Below, one piece after another: positions 53,010 through 63,786 of a stretch of DNA of 64,000 nucleotides. The translations under genes and the position numbers were made by a program. The stretch covers positions 310,001 to 374,000 of the forward strand of contig JAJTUP010000051.1 of NCBI GenBank assembly GCA_021399435.1, in the 5' to 3' direction. Source of the DNA: Diaporthe sp. PMI_573. Lineage: Eukaryota > Ascomycota > Sordariomycetes > Diaporthales > Diaporthaceae. Below the pieces are notes generated by a model. That model made no database searches. It had not been told where the DNA came from and worked only from the letters and a program-made list of their open reading frames with translations. Numbering within the stretch: the first letter of the stretch is position 1; the number at the start of each line of letters is the position of its first letter.

Positions 53010-55603
53010 CTAACTACGGAGCTCATGTTCTCTAGCAACTTGCGTCTCCAGTATGTTCTTCTCGCTTCCATCATCTTCGCCGCCTTCCTCTCCCTCACCC
53101 AGCCCATCCGCCCCAACTGTACTCCCTGCCTCACCCTCCATCAAACCGATGGCAGAGTCATCAAATGCCTTCTGCTCCGGGCGACCATACCAAGCTCGTA
53201 AGCACTCGCTGGCTTCAATGACGTCCATCCGGAGCCGCGAGCGATGATCTGTAAGGAGGAGCTTGGCGCTGCTAAAAAGGCGCTCACACTCATCTGACAT
53301 GGGAGGCAGGGCTAAAACGTCCAGCGCCATGCGAGCTAGGTCCGTCTGCGAGTGGTAACGCTCATTCCAGTACTGGATGGGGTCGAATTCCTCGTCATCA
53401 TTAAGGCCGATAACGTCAGCGGTGATAAACTCATTGTAGTGATCCGTTGAGGGCAGTTCGGGGCTTGAATTAGGGTCGAGGTGGTGTAGTTTGAGACGCT
53501 TGTGGTTTCTCACTGAAGTAAACGATTTCTCTTTCGGTTCTGTGGCCTTAAAGACGTGGGTAGGAACTGGCGCGCCGTGGGCGAACTTGCCTTTGTATTC
53601 GTCAACCCAGAGCTCCTTAACTGCTCCAACAGCAGCTTGGATCCAGGCACGCTTATCATCACTGCCATTCCAAACCTGATAGTACCATTGGTTCTTAAGG
53701 CTTGGATTCAACGATATGGCGGCGTAGTAAGCGGGCGATTCATCGGCCTTGTTGTAGTACTTCTCGCATTTCTGCCAGGCAACTTCTGCAGCCGCAGCAA
53801 GCCAGTTATAGTCGTCGAATTCGTTCTGCTTATCCTGTCTATTCGGGCCACGCTTCCGCATTGCGTCTTCGGCGAGCTGTTCAAACTTTCGCTGAGCAAG
53901 GTGGATTTCATCTATAAGCCAGTCTAGCGATTGAAAATGATCTGCAAGAGTCCACTGTCTGCCTTCGTTCATTACTGTGGCCTCGTAGAATGTCTCGAGT
54001 TGGTCATGGAGGTGTCCGAGTTCGTCCCACTGCCGTGGGCTGAGGCGTTGGTCCAGGACGTCTCTGTCGCTTCGTGGAGGCTCATATTGATCGCAGAAGA
54101 GCTGGATACGTTCTTTGACATTAAGAGCGCGTCCAATCGACAAGAAATAAGAATTCCAGCGTGTTGACTGACTTTGAACAAGCTGCAACAAACTCCAACG
54201 TCAGTACTGAAACCGGAAGTGTAGGACGCCGCGACTACCTTGCGGCGCGCACTAGGGGGGCTTACCTCCAATCCGTCAAATGCAGCCAGATCGCCGCCAA
54301 TTTGTATTGATCTGAAGAATTGGCGCCGTTGAGGGCTAGCTCTAATGTATCGTACGATATTATGGAGCCTCCCAATTGCACCGCGCTTCTTCCACAGCTC
54401 ACGAATCCGTGTGTAGTCCCCTTCTCGATACGCAGAGTCCAGATCCTTGCAGGTCTTCGCAGCATCCTTTCCCATAATAAACGCCTGGGCGCAGAGATTG
54501 ACGATATGGCCAAAACACCGAAGGCGACGTCGTACGCGATGTTTCCTGCTCATGTGCGGGTAAAGAGCCTGCAGGACCAGGTCGATGCAGGCATCATTCG
54601 AACTTGCATTGTCTGCCATGAAATAACCGATCCGGCCACTGATCCCGTAGTCATCAAATATATGTAGGAGGACATCTGCCATATTCTCACCTGAATGCTC
54701 GCCAACCAGTTCGCGAAGAGCCAGAACAACCGTTCTTCTCTTTCCGCTTCTGTTGATAAAGTGCGCGACACATCCGAGGATAGCCTGATAGTTCGGTGAC
54801 GTCCATAAATCGAACGATATCGATATATTGCTGTGGGCCGCTTGCATTTCTTGACGCAGGTTGTCCTTTCGTGCCTCAAAGGCCTCTATTATCCATCTGC
54901 GAATCACTAGTCTCGCCTTTGGAAGGAGTGTTGCCAGGCCAGGGAAAACATAGAAGAGGAGTTCGCGAAAGTATAGGTTCTCGATTTGAAAGAAGGCGAT
55001 GTGACAATAGACGATCCATCGAATCAGAAGTTCCTTGAACTCGTCAAATCGGCGTTTGAATACAACGGTGGATATGTTGTTGAAGTCGACAATTGATGGC
55101 TGCGATGGGTGGCGCTTTGGATGTCCGTGCTCACCAGTCTCCCTATCGATTTGGTGTTTCGATTCCAGGTGGTCTAAGGCAGTACAATTGCCCTTGCCGG
55201 AAATAGGAAGTCCCTGTTGGCGCTGCTGCTGTTCGCACAGATAACAGTACCAGAACCTCTTCGTCGGGTCCTGCTTGAGTTGTATGTCTTCACCATACTG
55301 CCAGACGACTGATGTCCTTTTCTTGGTGTGCTTTTGGGACTTTGCCACAACAGAGTAGCGTACATATTGCTTCCCATTCAGCTTGAATTCGTCGGGTTCG
55401 ATCAGGGTTCCGTCGGGGTCGTTTGGGCGAGGACTAATATATGTTGGAGCAAGAATAACTCTGTCAGAATCAGGACGGCGACCGCTGGCAGCACCGAAAT
55501 AGCTGGAGATAGTGGCCATGGTGTAGCTGGTGAGTGGACTGTTCAGACACGTCTGCCACAGTAGAAGGACTGCTGAAGTCGCGAGCGACGCGTTTGCCTC
55601 CAT
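53010..55603 (-). CDS. hAT transposase, BED zinc finger plus RNase H-like fold and C-terminal dimerisation domain
   Basis: Two exons (55603-54266 and 54182-53010), joined in phase 0 by an 83-bp intron (GTAAGC...TTGCAG), yield 836 aa. The start could also be the Met at residue 29 (MATISSYFG). A BED-type zinc finger uses C120, C123, H145 and H150. The catalytic core follows, with SISFDLWTSPNYQAILGCVA, then FMADNASSNDACIDL, and the splice creates FDGLE-LVQSQSTRWNSYF. The C-terminal hAT dimerisation block is YWNERYHSQTDLARMALDVL and LPPMSDECERLFSSAK. All key blocks of the superfamily are present and no stop interrupts the frame. It cuts and pastes the surrounding element. A Gly/Glu-rich tail ends the protein. 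Confidence 0.92.
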
Positions 55604-55868
55604 GCTTTTAATAGCGTAGCAATCTGCACGCGTTGGATGTTAACCCAATAGCGGAACGATAGTTCGCGCGTCGTGTCGTGGTCTGCGACGGCAGCTGCGA
55701 CGGGAGACTCCTCATGACCACTCAATTAGGCTTAGCTCTTGCCTTATCAGGTTAGACCATTGGAGCTCCAGGAGCTGGTTGCCAATCAATCCAATCCAGT
55801 CCAAATCTTCGAGAAACCCAAATCCAGTCCAGCCATTTTCCGACAAATCCAGTCCAATCCAAATTGCC

Positions 55869-55889
55869 TCCAATCCAATAACATCACTG
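55869..55889 (-). repeat. hAT right terminal inverted repeat
   Basis: Exact inverse of the left 21-bp TIR, followed immediately by the second ATCACCAC. Confidence 0.93.
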
Positions 55890-57218
55890 ATCACCACTGG
55901 GAAGCTCGGCCATCGAACGAGGTGGGAACGTCGATGCAAAGCTCAGCACGGTGACCGTTGAATATCTACATGGCCAAGGACAGCTACACTTCTAATTTCC
56001 TCATTATCCTCTTGGGTTAGAGCCAACTTCGGCATGTCGATGCACCCAAGAATGAGGCTCCGCATGCCATGCCGCCATCTCTACCTTGGCTGCTGACTGG
56101 GTCTGCCTTCGGAATATCGAGCCGATCTGGCAAGGAGATCAGTTGAGTACCAATGTCTTGGGCTACCACCCTCCCTTACAATAACCACGACGTGGTGTGG
56201 CTCCTGCAGCTGTTCTAGCCTTGTCGGTGCAGACGTTCCCGAGTCTCCAGGCTTGGCTGCGCGTTTGGTGAGGGGGAAAGCAACCGTCGGGTGAGACGTT
56301 GTGCCCGGAATGGGGTGAATTGCGCAGGGGATGCGGGCGAGACCAGAACACTAAGCCCTGTCAAGAAAAGCTTCGTGTTCCTCTCCGAGACGGCACGGTA
56401 GTGGGGTCCCCTTCTCCAAGATTTGATTCCCGCCGTTAGTCTATTCCCCGCTGAGCTTTTGACCGAAGTCTCTTCGTGGAGTTGCTGCTTCAACACCACG
56501 ATGTAGCTGAATGAGTTCAATGCTTGGACATTGGGACCGAAACAAAAGTCATTCCCTGCTGACTGCCAAGTCGTAGGATACCTCGTGATGTCCCGGTAAA
56601 CGTGCCACTCCAGGACGACGAAGGCGAGCAGTGGCCTCGTACGAGACGAGCTGCACGATCCCGAATGCTTCCCCGGATTCCCCAAGCCGCTGTGGATTTC
56701 CCATTCCCGAACAATGCTACGCTCCCAAGTCTTTGACCTAAAATCCCCACACAGAGGTCCAGGGGGTATGTTATTCGAGTGCAACCTCCACGAGAAGTTC
56801 CACCAATCGTCGATATCAAGACCCCACGGAAGCTTTCTGCAATGTCCTGCAAAGGCCTGCAAGACGCTCTCAATTCCGACCAGACGGGCCCCCATGCGCA
56901 CATGGCGCAAATCCTTCACTGAGGTCTCCTGCTCTAACGGTCTTGACGGGCCGGTGGTCCAGTCACCTGCGTTTGTAGAGGCTGGGACATGTACCTAACA
57001 TCTGATCCCTCCTACAGGCAGTCCTCATGTGGTCTTATGTGTGAGGGGACCTGCATGTAATAAGAGCCACGCGAGTCCCCGATCACAATTAGACGCGGCT
57101 GCCACCGTGACATCTGCCAGCTCTGCTCTCGCGCCGATACCACTCGTCGTCAATTGTTTCGAGTTGGAAAACACCCGGACAAAGTCTCCAGACTTGAGAC
57201 CTGTTCAAGTCAGTCAAC
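55890..57218. other. Intergenic, no supported gene
   Basis: 1.33 kb. A 234-codon frame on the minus strand (56215-56919) has no domain or promoter that I can see. The right end holds the promoter of the sugar permease; no clear TATA box. Confidence 0.4.
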
Positions 57219-59027
57219 ATGGAGCCGACAGAGAGCAAGGAGACCCGGCCTGAGCACATTGACGAGAAGGGCACAGCGCCCAACCTCGACAATGTCAAGG
57301 TTCTCAACGATGAGGCCACTCAGGCGACAGTCGCTGAGCATAGCATGACCCTCATGCAAGGTCTCAAGACACACAAGAAAGCCGCGATTTGGTCCGTTCG
57401 TAAGTGCAACCTGCGGCCATGCGATGGGACAATGGCGGTCCGCAGCTGCTGACAAGTCCCGGTCTTACAGTCGTCTCCGCGACAATCATCATGGAGGGTT
57501 ATGATACACAGCTGCTGGGCAACTTCTGGGGCTACTCTTCGTTCCGAAGAAAGTTCGGCGAGTACAGCGGCGAGGAGCACGGCTACCAAATCAGTTCTGC
57601 GTGGCAGGCCGGTCTCAACGACATCAGCGGCGTGGGAAATATCATCGGAGCCATGCTTAACGGGTACCTGACCGCCAAGTACGGACACCGCATAGTGCTG
57701 ATGGGCAGTCTGGCCTGGCTAGCTGCGGCCATCTTCATATCCTTCTTCTCGCCAAAGATTGAGGTTCTCCTTATCGGCCAGTTCCTCTGCAACATCCCCT
57801 GGGGCGTGTTCGCCACGACCGGCCCGGCCTATGCCGCCGAGGTAGCACCCCTGGCACTCCGTGGATACCTCACAGCCTATATCAACCTGTGTTGGTGTAT
57901 CGGCCAGTTCATCGCAGCCGGCGTCCTCAAGGGCCTGATCAACAACCAAACCGACTGGGGCTACAAGATCCCCATGGCCATCCAGTGGGTGTGGCCCGTC
58001 CCGCTCTTCATCATCGCATTCTTGGCTCCCGAGTCCCCCTGGTTCCTCGTGCGGACGGGCCAGCTTGACAAGGCCAAGGCGTCCCTGGTCCGACTTTCCG
58101 AGCCCGAAGTTCATAGCGACCACGACGCTACCATCGCTCTCATGGTCCGGACCAACGAGCTGGAGAAGGAAGAGCGAGCTGGTACCTCCTACGTCGACTG
58201 CTTCAAAGGGACCAACCGGCGCCGGACGGAGATCGCCGTCATGTGTTTCGTCTCCCAGATCACCAACGGCGGTGCTCTCTGCTACACCGGCACTTTCTGT
58301 ATGAACTCTCTCATCACGATAATAGGTGTGGCAATAGCTAACACGGTTTCACTCTAGTCTACGAACAAGCCGGCCTGAGCGCCGACCTCTCCTACAGCCT
58401 GGGCCTCGTCGGGACGGCCATCGCCTTCTGCGGCGTCGTCGTCTCGTGGCTCTACATATCCAAGTGGGGCCGGAGAAGCATCTGGCTCTGCGGCTTCTAC
58501 GGCCTCCTGTGCTGCCTGTGGCTCATCGGCATCCTGGCCTGCATCCAGCCACAGACCCACACGCTCGGCCTGGTCCAGTCGATTCTCTGCATCGTCTGGC
58601 TCGGCGTGTACTCCATGTCGGTCGGCCCCATCGTCTACACCATCGTCGCTGAGATCGGCTCCACTCGTCTCCGTACCCAGACTGTCGTCCTGGGCCGCAG
58701 CGCGTACTATGTCGCGAACATCATTGGTGGTGTCTTGCAGCCGTACTTCATGTCTCCCACTGCATGGAATGCCCAGGGAAAGACTGTAAGCCTCAAATCT
58801 GAAATCCATTCCATCCGAATTCGTTCGTTTGTTGCTGACTTATAATCATGCAGGCCTTCTTCTGGGGCAGTCTGTCTTTGCTCACCACCATCTGGGGCTT
58901 CTTCCGCCTGCCAGAGACGAAGGACCGTACCTTTGAGGAAATGGACATCATGTTCCAGCGCAAGGTGCCCTCTCGCAAGTTCGCCGACTACAACATCAAC
59001 TCGGATGACAGGTACCTCGTTCACTAA
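57219..59027 (+). CDS. Alpha-glucoside/hexose-type MFS sugar permease, 4 exons
   Basis: Exons 57219-57399, 57471-58298, 58358-58785 and 58854-59027 encode 536 aa with GT-AG introns and consistent phases. The order matches the fungal sugar porter family: a long acidic cytosolic N-terminus; GYDTQLLGNFWGYSSFRRKFG in helix 1; GYLTAKYGHRIVLMGSL in the 2-3 loop (DRxGRR-like); PAYAAEVAPLALRGYLTAY (PESPR-like site before helix 5); PESPWFLV after helix 6; YFVAN-type SAYYVANIIGG in helix 10; and PETKDRTFEEMD at the C-terminus. The motif set is nearest to maltose/alpha-glucoside H+ symporters of the Mal31/Agt1 group, but related cellobiose or hexose carriers are possible. It is a plasma-membrane importer. 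Single complete copy. Confidence 0.92.
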
Positions 59028-59865
59028 GTGGGCACGTAGGGGTATCGCGGTGTCATGTATATATGCAGCGCGTAAATGCATGCTCGGCATTATGATGGCG
59101 AAATACCTATTGCAGAATTTTCAAATGTTATAAACCAGCCTTGTTCTAAACCACATGATTCTATCTATCGATGTCCAAAATCGTGCTGTGTTGTTCGATC
59201 GCATGAGATGAGACACCCGAGTCGTGCTTTATTTAATTACATTTGGCTCGCTATTAACGTTGTTCCCTTTCTAGGCAGTCCCGAAATTCAATGTGACCGT
59301 ACTGTTGTTCTCAGGTACGTGGAAACCAGTATATAATCTCTTCATTTAGTGCATTCATCAATCTCGATTTCCAGTAAATGTGGCCCCCAAGCATGTGCTA
59401 ACCTATTGGCTGTGCTCGTGAGATGTTGAGGCAATGTACTTCTGACAAGCCCTGCTCCATCTGCTCGTCCTTTCGTGGCCGCCACGGGCCAAACTAGTTC
59501 CAGGATCAATAGCATTTTTTCAGCTTCCTTTGTCTACTGACCTTTCTCCCCCCAGCTGATTTGAAAATCATTTCTCATCCAAGTAGTTCCACTCAAGTTG
59601 TTCATCTTGCACCAGCTTCCATCGCCCGCATCCAGCAAAGATGGCAACGCAACTGGCTCTGCACTCAGGGAGGGCCATGAAGACAGCTTTGGGTTTCATC
59701 CTCCATGGAGGCCTGAACAAAATACTTTGGGATCACTGCCAACTCATTTGGGACTGTCGGAGCCTGGTTGTCGATACACCATCCACAGATCAAACTGTCA
59801 GTAATGACCGCATAATATTGTCAACACTCGAAAACGGCATAGAAACTTGACAAAAGATTGTACAG
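59028..59865. other. Intergenic, no supported gene
   Basis: Short ORFs only, including a 69-codon frame at 59641-59850 without recognised features. Confidence 0.4.
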
Positions 59866-60144
59866 ATGGCAGTATTTGGGGCAAAGGGCAGGGTTCAAAC
59901 CCCTGACTGCGAGCAAGCAAACTTTGAGCTCCGACATGGCTTCGACTTCAGCGCTGGAACTTACCGTTTGCAGGCTGTGTTGTCAACACTCTCGGGACGG
60001 CAGGAGGAGGCCGTGGATATCAGACTCGTAGACCTGTCTTCCGATCAGGAGCCTGAATACTTCAGGTCTACTGTTCTGGCCCTGACCAAGCAGGTTGAAG
60101 TACTCGGACGGGACCAGACTCTGAAGAGGCTCTTGACACCGTAA
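59866..60144 (+). CDS. Short hypothetical ORF
   Basis: A 92-codon frame with fairly even composition (ANFELRHGFDFSAGTYRLQA ... EVLGRDQTLKRLLTP). It has no upstream exon I can identify and no family match. It lies at the edge of the repeat-rich block and may be the tail of a decayed gene. Confidence 0.3.
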   Translation: MAVFGAKGRVQTPDCEQANFELRHGFDFSAGTYRLQAVLSTLSGRQEEAVDIRLVDLSSDQEPEYFRSTVLALTKQVEVLGRDQTLKRLLTP

Positions 60145-60283
60145 TAATAATCGTCAAGCATTTGGGCATTGTCATCATCGTCTCAACTCTATACCTTAGA
60201 GGAGGTCAAGAGCGAAGTGTCATCGAGGCTCTCAGCACTCGGTACACAGAGCTGTAAGCGAGCAGAGGGGATGGAGCAGGATA

Positions 60284-60459
60284 TCTGAAGGTTAGTGGAT
60301 CGAATAGGTGTCAGGTAGCAGTAGGGTGCCTGGAGGCCTTGTTGGGACGCTTGAGAGTGGTTCGGACAACTTTGTATTGAATTCGAGTGGGCTTCTGTCA
60401 GCCCTCCTCACAGTCCCTCCAATATTGTCTTACCCGCGGGCACGCATGGGTTGGCTCTA
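60284..60459 (+). repeat. Left part of a repeat interrupted by the Fot1-like element
   Basis: From TCTGAAGGTTAGTGGATCGA onward it closely matches 63215-63401. Its continuation lies on the other side of the inserted transposon (62670-62810), which matches 63402-63529. Confidence 0.82.
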
Positions 60460-60538
60460 CCATGCACCACCACCATCCGGCACACCCCACCATCCGGCAC
60501 AGCCAAATTTGCCGCCACCCACCAAAACTCAACAACTT
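60460..60538 (+). repeat. Fot1-like left TIR (79 bp)
   Basis: Inverse match to 62591-62669 with two transitions. Internally it contains the unit CACCATCCGGCACA twice. Confidence 0.9.
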
Positions 60539-60754
60539 GACTTATACATTACTCGACCATTAGTGAGGGTATCCAGAATCTAAATAAACACGTAGATAGA
60601 GAAATGGCAATTGAGCTTAGCGGTCTTTTCAAATTTTAGTGGGGCACCCTTACCGCCTAATTCTGCCTGTTTGTAAATAAACCTAGATGCGAGATTGAGG
60701 ACGTGTTTTTGCCATCAGGTCCTTACCTATATAGCCACCTAAATCGCCAACTAC

Positions 60755-62513
60755 AATGCCTCTAAAGACATACACCGAGGAGGATGTAGCCAATGCCTTA
60801 TTTGATATATCTGACAATGGTTTTTCTCTAAATAAAGCTTCTTAGAAGCACAATGTGCCGCCATCTACCCTCTCTGGAAGGCAAAATGGCCGGGCATCAA
60901 AAAGCAACCCTAAAGCCTAACCAGCCTATAGCCGACTATTAATTGCTCAAGAAGACAAGCTTATTAAGTAGATTCTATGCTAAGAAAGGCTTGGGTTTAC
61001 TCTAAGCCATTCTTAGGTTAAAATAATGGTTTCTTCACTTTTTACAGAAATTAATAATAAGAAGCTAGTTGGCATTTACTAGATTAAATAGTTTATTAAG
61101 CACCGGCCTAAAGTTTACACCAAAGTTGGGTGTAAGCAAGAGGCACTATGTTTCCACAAATTTACCCCGAGGGCAGTTAATTAGTATTTCGACATCTAAG
61201 AGGGCAAATATGGGTAGGTAAAGCCGAGCCTCATAGTTAATATCGATAAAGCCGGCTTAATGGCAGGATTTGGTACAAGATCTTTGTCTAATGAAGCTAT
61301 AACTAATAGATTTAACTAATTATATATAGGACTTGATTCCCTGGTTGTGGGAACTTTTGATATAAAGAAGGCGATGGTTAAATGCAACTAGTCTAGGTGG
61401 TGGTCTACTATAATTAAGAGTATTATAGCTACTGGCAAAGTCCTTAACCTAGGAATTATTTTTAAGGAAAAAGAACTATAAGAACAGTGGTTTATTAAAT
61501 AATTTCGTTAATTAGTACCTTCTTGGTACTTCATTATATCCCCAAACGGTTGGACAAACAATTAAATAGGTATGGTGTGGCTACAGCAAGTTTTTTTGCC
61601 GTAGATGAATAACTGCTGTAAAGACGATTTAGATACTATTCTTTTAATCCTCGATGGCCATTTTAGCTATATAACTGTAGGTATAAAAGCTAGGATCGGC
61701 GGAATTAAGACTAATTGATATTAATAATTTCTGCAGAATGAGTTTATAACTATTTGCTTTCAAAACAATGTCTTCTACTGCTATTTACTGGCCTATTATT
61801 CTCATAGGCTTTAGCTATTAGATAACGGAGTCTTTAATGCAGTTAAAAGTTACTATTGTAACCTTCTGGGTATGTGGCAGTTGCTTACAGATTTGGCGCC
61901 TATAGACAAAATTAATTTTATTAAAGTACTTGCTGTGGTATATAAAAAGGGATTTACTAAGCGAAATATTAAGTCTGCATGGCGTATGACTGGTAATTGG
62001 CCAATTAATCATTTAAAGGCTTTTACACACCCAGAATGCAACGAGGATAAAGAAAAATAATATGCTAAGCGAGAGCTAGAATCTAACAATAAGATGCCAA
62101 AGTCTAGGCGAGATATTATAGACCTTGCCGGCGCTAATCTTACAGCAGCAGACTGGTGTAAATTCAGGAAGATAGGCCTTGCATTTGATGCCAAATAAGC
62201 CGAGTTAACACTTGCTAACTATAGAATTTAAGAGTTGGAAGCTTAAATTAAGTGCATGAGAGCCAAGAAACGAAAAGCTATCCTCAACCCTAATTAGAGG
62301 TTTATGCAGTTAGGGGATATCATGGGCGGCGAGAGAGAGGCTAGGAATGCCCTTATTGAAGAAATCGTGGTGCTGGAAGAAGAACCTGCTGCTAAAATTA
62401 AAGTAGTGGCGGAGATTATAGATGATGAAGAACAGGTTGAAAACGACCTGCCTCCGGAAGTATATACTCGTGTGGGAAGGGCTACAAGGGTACCAAAAAG
62501 ATATATTGATTGA
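60755..62513 (+). pseudogene. Relic Fot1/pogo-type DDE transposase
   Basis: The start, MPLKTYTEEDVANALFDIS, has the psq/CENP-B-type helix-turn-helix pattern of Fot1-like proteins. Further on, ILLILDGHFSY (first Asp block; usually LDGHGSH), then LLDNGVFNAVKSYYCNLL (normally HLLQPLDVGVF) and KGFTKRNIKSAWRMTGNWPI are readable. Stops break the frame from the start, e.g. TAG after NKAS, TAA after NPKA and TAG after DKLIK. In each of these the restoring codon would be CAG or CAA, so CpA-to-TpA change explains them. The last piece (62304-62513) ends RATRVPKRYID. No active protein can be made. Confidence 0.87.
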
Positions 62514-62590
62514 AAGAGCTTTTTTTAAGCTTTCTTTTAATGTACGAATCATTTGTATAAGTAAATAATTAAAGTGGTGATAGCTTCATA

Positions 62591-62669
62591 AAGTTGTTAA
62601 GTTTTGGTGGGTGGCGGCAAATTTGGCTGTGCCGGATGGTGGGGTGTGCTGGATGGTGGTGGTGCATGG
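62591..62669 (-). repeat. Fot1-like right TIR (79 bp)
   Basis: Inverse copy of the left TIR; next to the TA at 62670-62671. Confidence 0.9.
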
Positions 62670-62810
62670 TAGTACGCAAATAGGGAGGCCGGAAAATTTA
62701 GCCCTTAGACCTACTATCTTTAACTTTAAATAACCAGCCAACCCTAACCCTAACAGTAACCAAACTAAATATAGATAAACTTTAGAAATCAGGCTATCTA
62801 ATAAACTAAG
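62670..62810 (+). repeat. Right part of the interrupted repeat
   Basis: Continues the repeat that began at 60284, matching 63402-63529 (GGAGGCCGGAAAAT, AACCAGCCAACCCTAACCCT, ATCAGGCTATCTAATAAACTA). Confidence 0.8.
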
Positions 62811-62988
62811 TATCACGACCCTGACAGAAATAGGACTAACGGTTGGTTCTAACCTGAAACAGTTCCACTCGGCCAGCAGGACAGGCCAGACAAAAGGCAT
62901 GGCAGGCATAGCCCCGATCGCATGTAATTAGGAGAATCTCTTACGTAAACAGGATCACTAGGATTACCAGGCCTTGGCAATAAGCCCC

Positions 62989-63214
62989 GGTAAGCCAACA
63001 CCATAGATTACTTTGGATTACCTAGATTACCAGTAATCCAGCAGTAAGCTAAGTAAGCCAGCCTAAAGAGATAAACTATATAAAATATGCTTATTACTAG
63101 TAGATAGTATTAGGATAGGACAGCTCTTTAGCAGTTAATCTAAGTATTTATCCTAAATAACTTTTATTAGCTTGTAATTATTGTTAGAAACTCTATTGCT
63201 TAATTAACCGCCTT
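62989..63214 (+). repeat. Left arm of a large inverted repeat
   Basis: In reverse complement it matches 63787-64000, from AAGGCGGTTAATTAAGCAAT through TTATTAGCTTGTAATTATTG, the CTTATTACTAG block and several GATTACC/GTAAGCC motifs. Differences are mostly transitions. Confidence 0.82.
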
Positions 63215-63529
63215 TCTGAAGGTTAGTGGATCGAATGGGAGTCAGGTAGCAGTAGGGTACACTGAGGTCTTGTTTGGAATCTTGAGAATGGTTTGGACAA
63301 CTTTGCATTGAATTTGAGTGGGCTTCTGTCAGCCCTCCTCACACACCCTCCGACATTGTCTCAACCCTTGGCACGCTGCGGGTGGCTCTGGTGTAGGAAT
63401 GGCGAGGCCGGAAAATTCGGCCCCCAGACCCACTCTCTTCAGCCATGAATAACTAGCCAACCCTAACCCTGATAGTAACCAAACTAAATACAGATAATCT
63501 TCAGAAATCAGGCTATCTAACAAACTAGG
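63215..63529 (+). repeat. Uninterrupted copy of the 60284/62670 repeat (empty site)
   Basis: Matches both halves of the interrupted copy in order, and shows the site GGCTCTGGTGTAGGAA where the other copy has the Fot1-like element between CTCTA and TAGTACG. It sits exactly between the arms of the inverted repeat. Confidence 0.82.
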
Positions 63530-63652
63530 TTACATGCTTTTTGGGTAAGAAATAAGGGGAATGCAGAGGTTCGAAGTTAGGGTCTTAAAACAGCCCAAAA
63601 AATCGGCTCACGGCCACCAAACTCATCTGCCGCCGCGCACGCCACTAGCACT

Positions 63653-63700
63653 AAGTCTAGGGTAACTCCTTACGTGAAGTCTAGGGTAACTCCCTACGTG
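63653..63700 (+). repeat. Two 24-bp direct repeats
   Basis: The unit AAGTCTAGGGTAACTCC(T/C)TACGTG occurs twice in tandem (63653-63676, 63677-63700) with one C/T difference. Confidence 0.9.
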
Positions 63701-63786
63701 CAGCGCCTACACGAGCGTTTCCGTTTAACAAAGGTTTTCTAGATCCTTTAAACCAAGAGATCGGGTTTATATCTAAGATATATAAC

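Larger units (their letters stand above)
52817..55889 (-). mobile_element. Complete hAT-superfamily DNA transposon with 8-bp target duplication
   Basis: Both ends carry a 21-bp perfect terminal inverted repeat starting CAGTGATGTTATTGGATTGG (52817-52837 and 55869-55889). The element is flanked on both sides by the identical octamer ATCACCAC (52809-52816 and 55890-55897), the 8-bp duplication typical of hAT. The 3.07-kb interior has a transposase gene with an intact frame and subterminal arrays of TCCAATCC/ATCCAGTCC motifs at both ends, the likely binding sites of the transposase. Perfect TIRs, an exact TSD and an unbroken gene suggest recent insertion and possible activity; no RIP-like stops are seen. 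Confidence 0.94.
60460..62669 (+). mobile_element. Fot1/pogo-like (Tc1-mariner) transposon, decayed
   Basis: The 2.21-kb element has 79-bp terminal inverted repeats (60460-60538 and 62591-62669) that start CCATGCACCACCACCATCC and differ at only two positions, both transitions. TA dinucleotides flank it (60458-60459 and 62670-62671), the target duplication of this superfamily. The interior is AT-rich and holds remnants of a Fot1-type transposase full of TAA/TAG stops. It lies inside another repeat whose uninterrupted copy is at 63215-63529. Non-autonomous. Confidence 0.9.

Noticed and set aside
56215..56919. 234-codon minus-strand ORF
   Set aside because: Reasonable length but no recognisable motif and no start context; competing short ORFs on both strands.
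59888..59925. tRNA-like T arm (CAGGG-TTCAAAC-CCCTG)
   Set aside because: No matching acceptor stem, anticodon arm or A box within 70 bp upstream.
62733..62752. CCCTAACCCTAA motif suggesting a telomere
   Set aside because: Only two units, part of a dispersed repeat that also occurs at 63457-63475; not a telomeric array.
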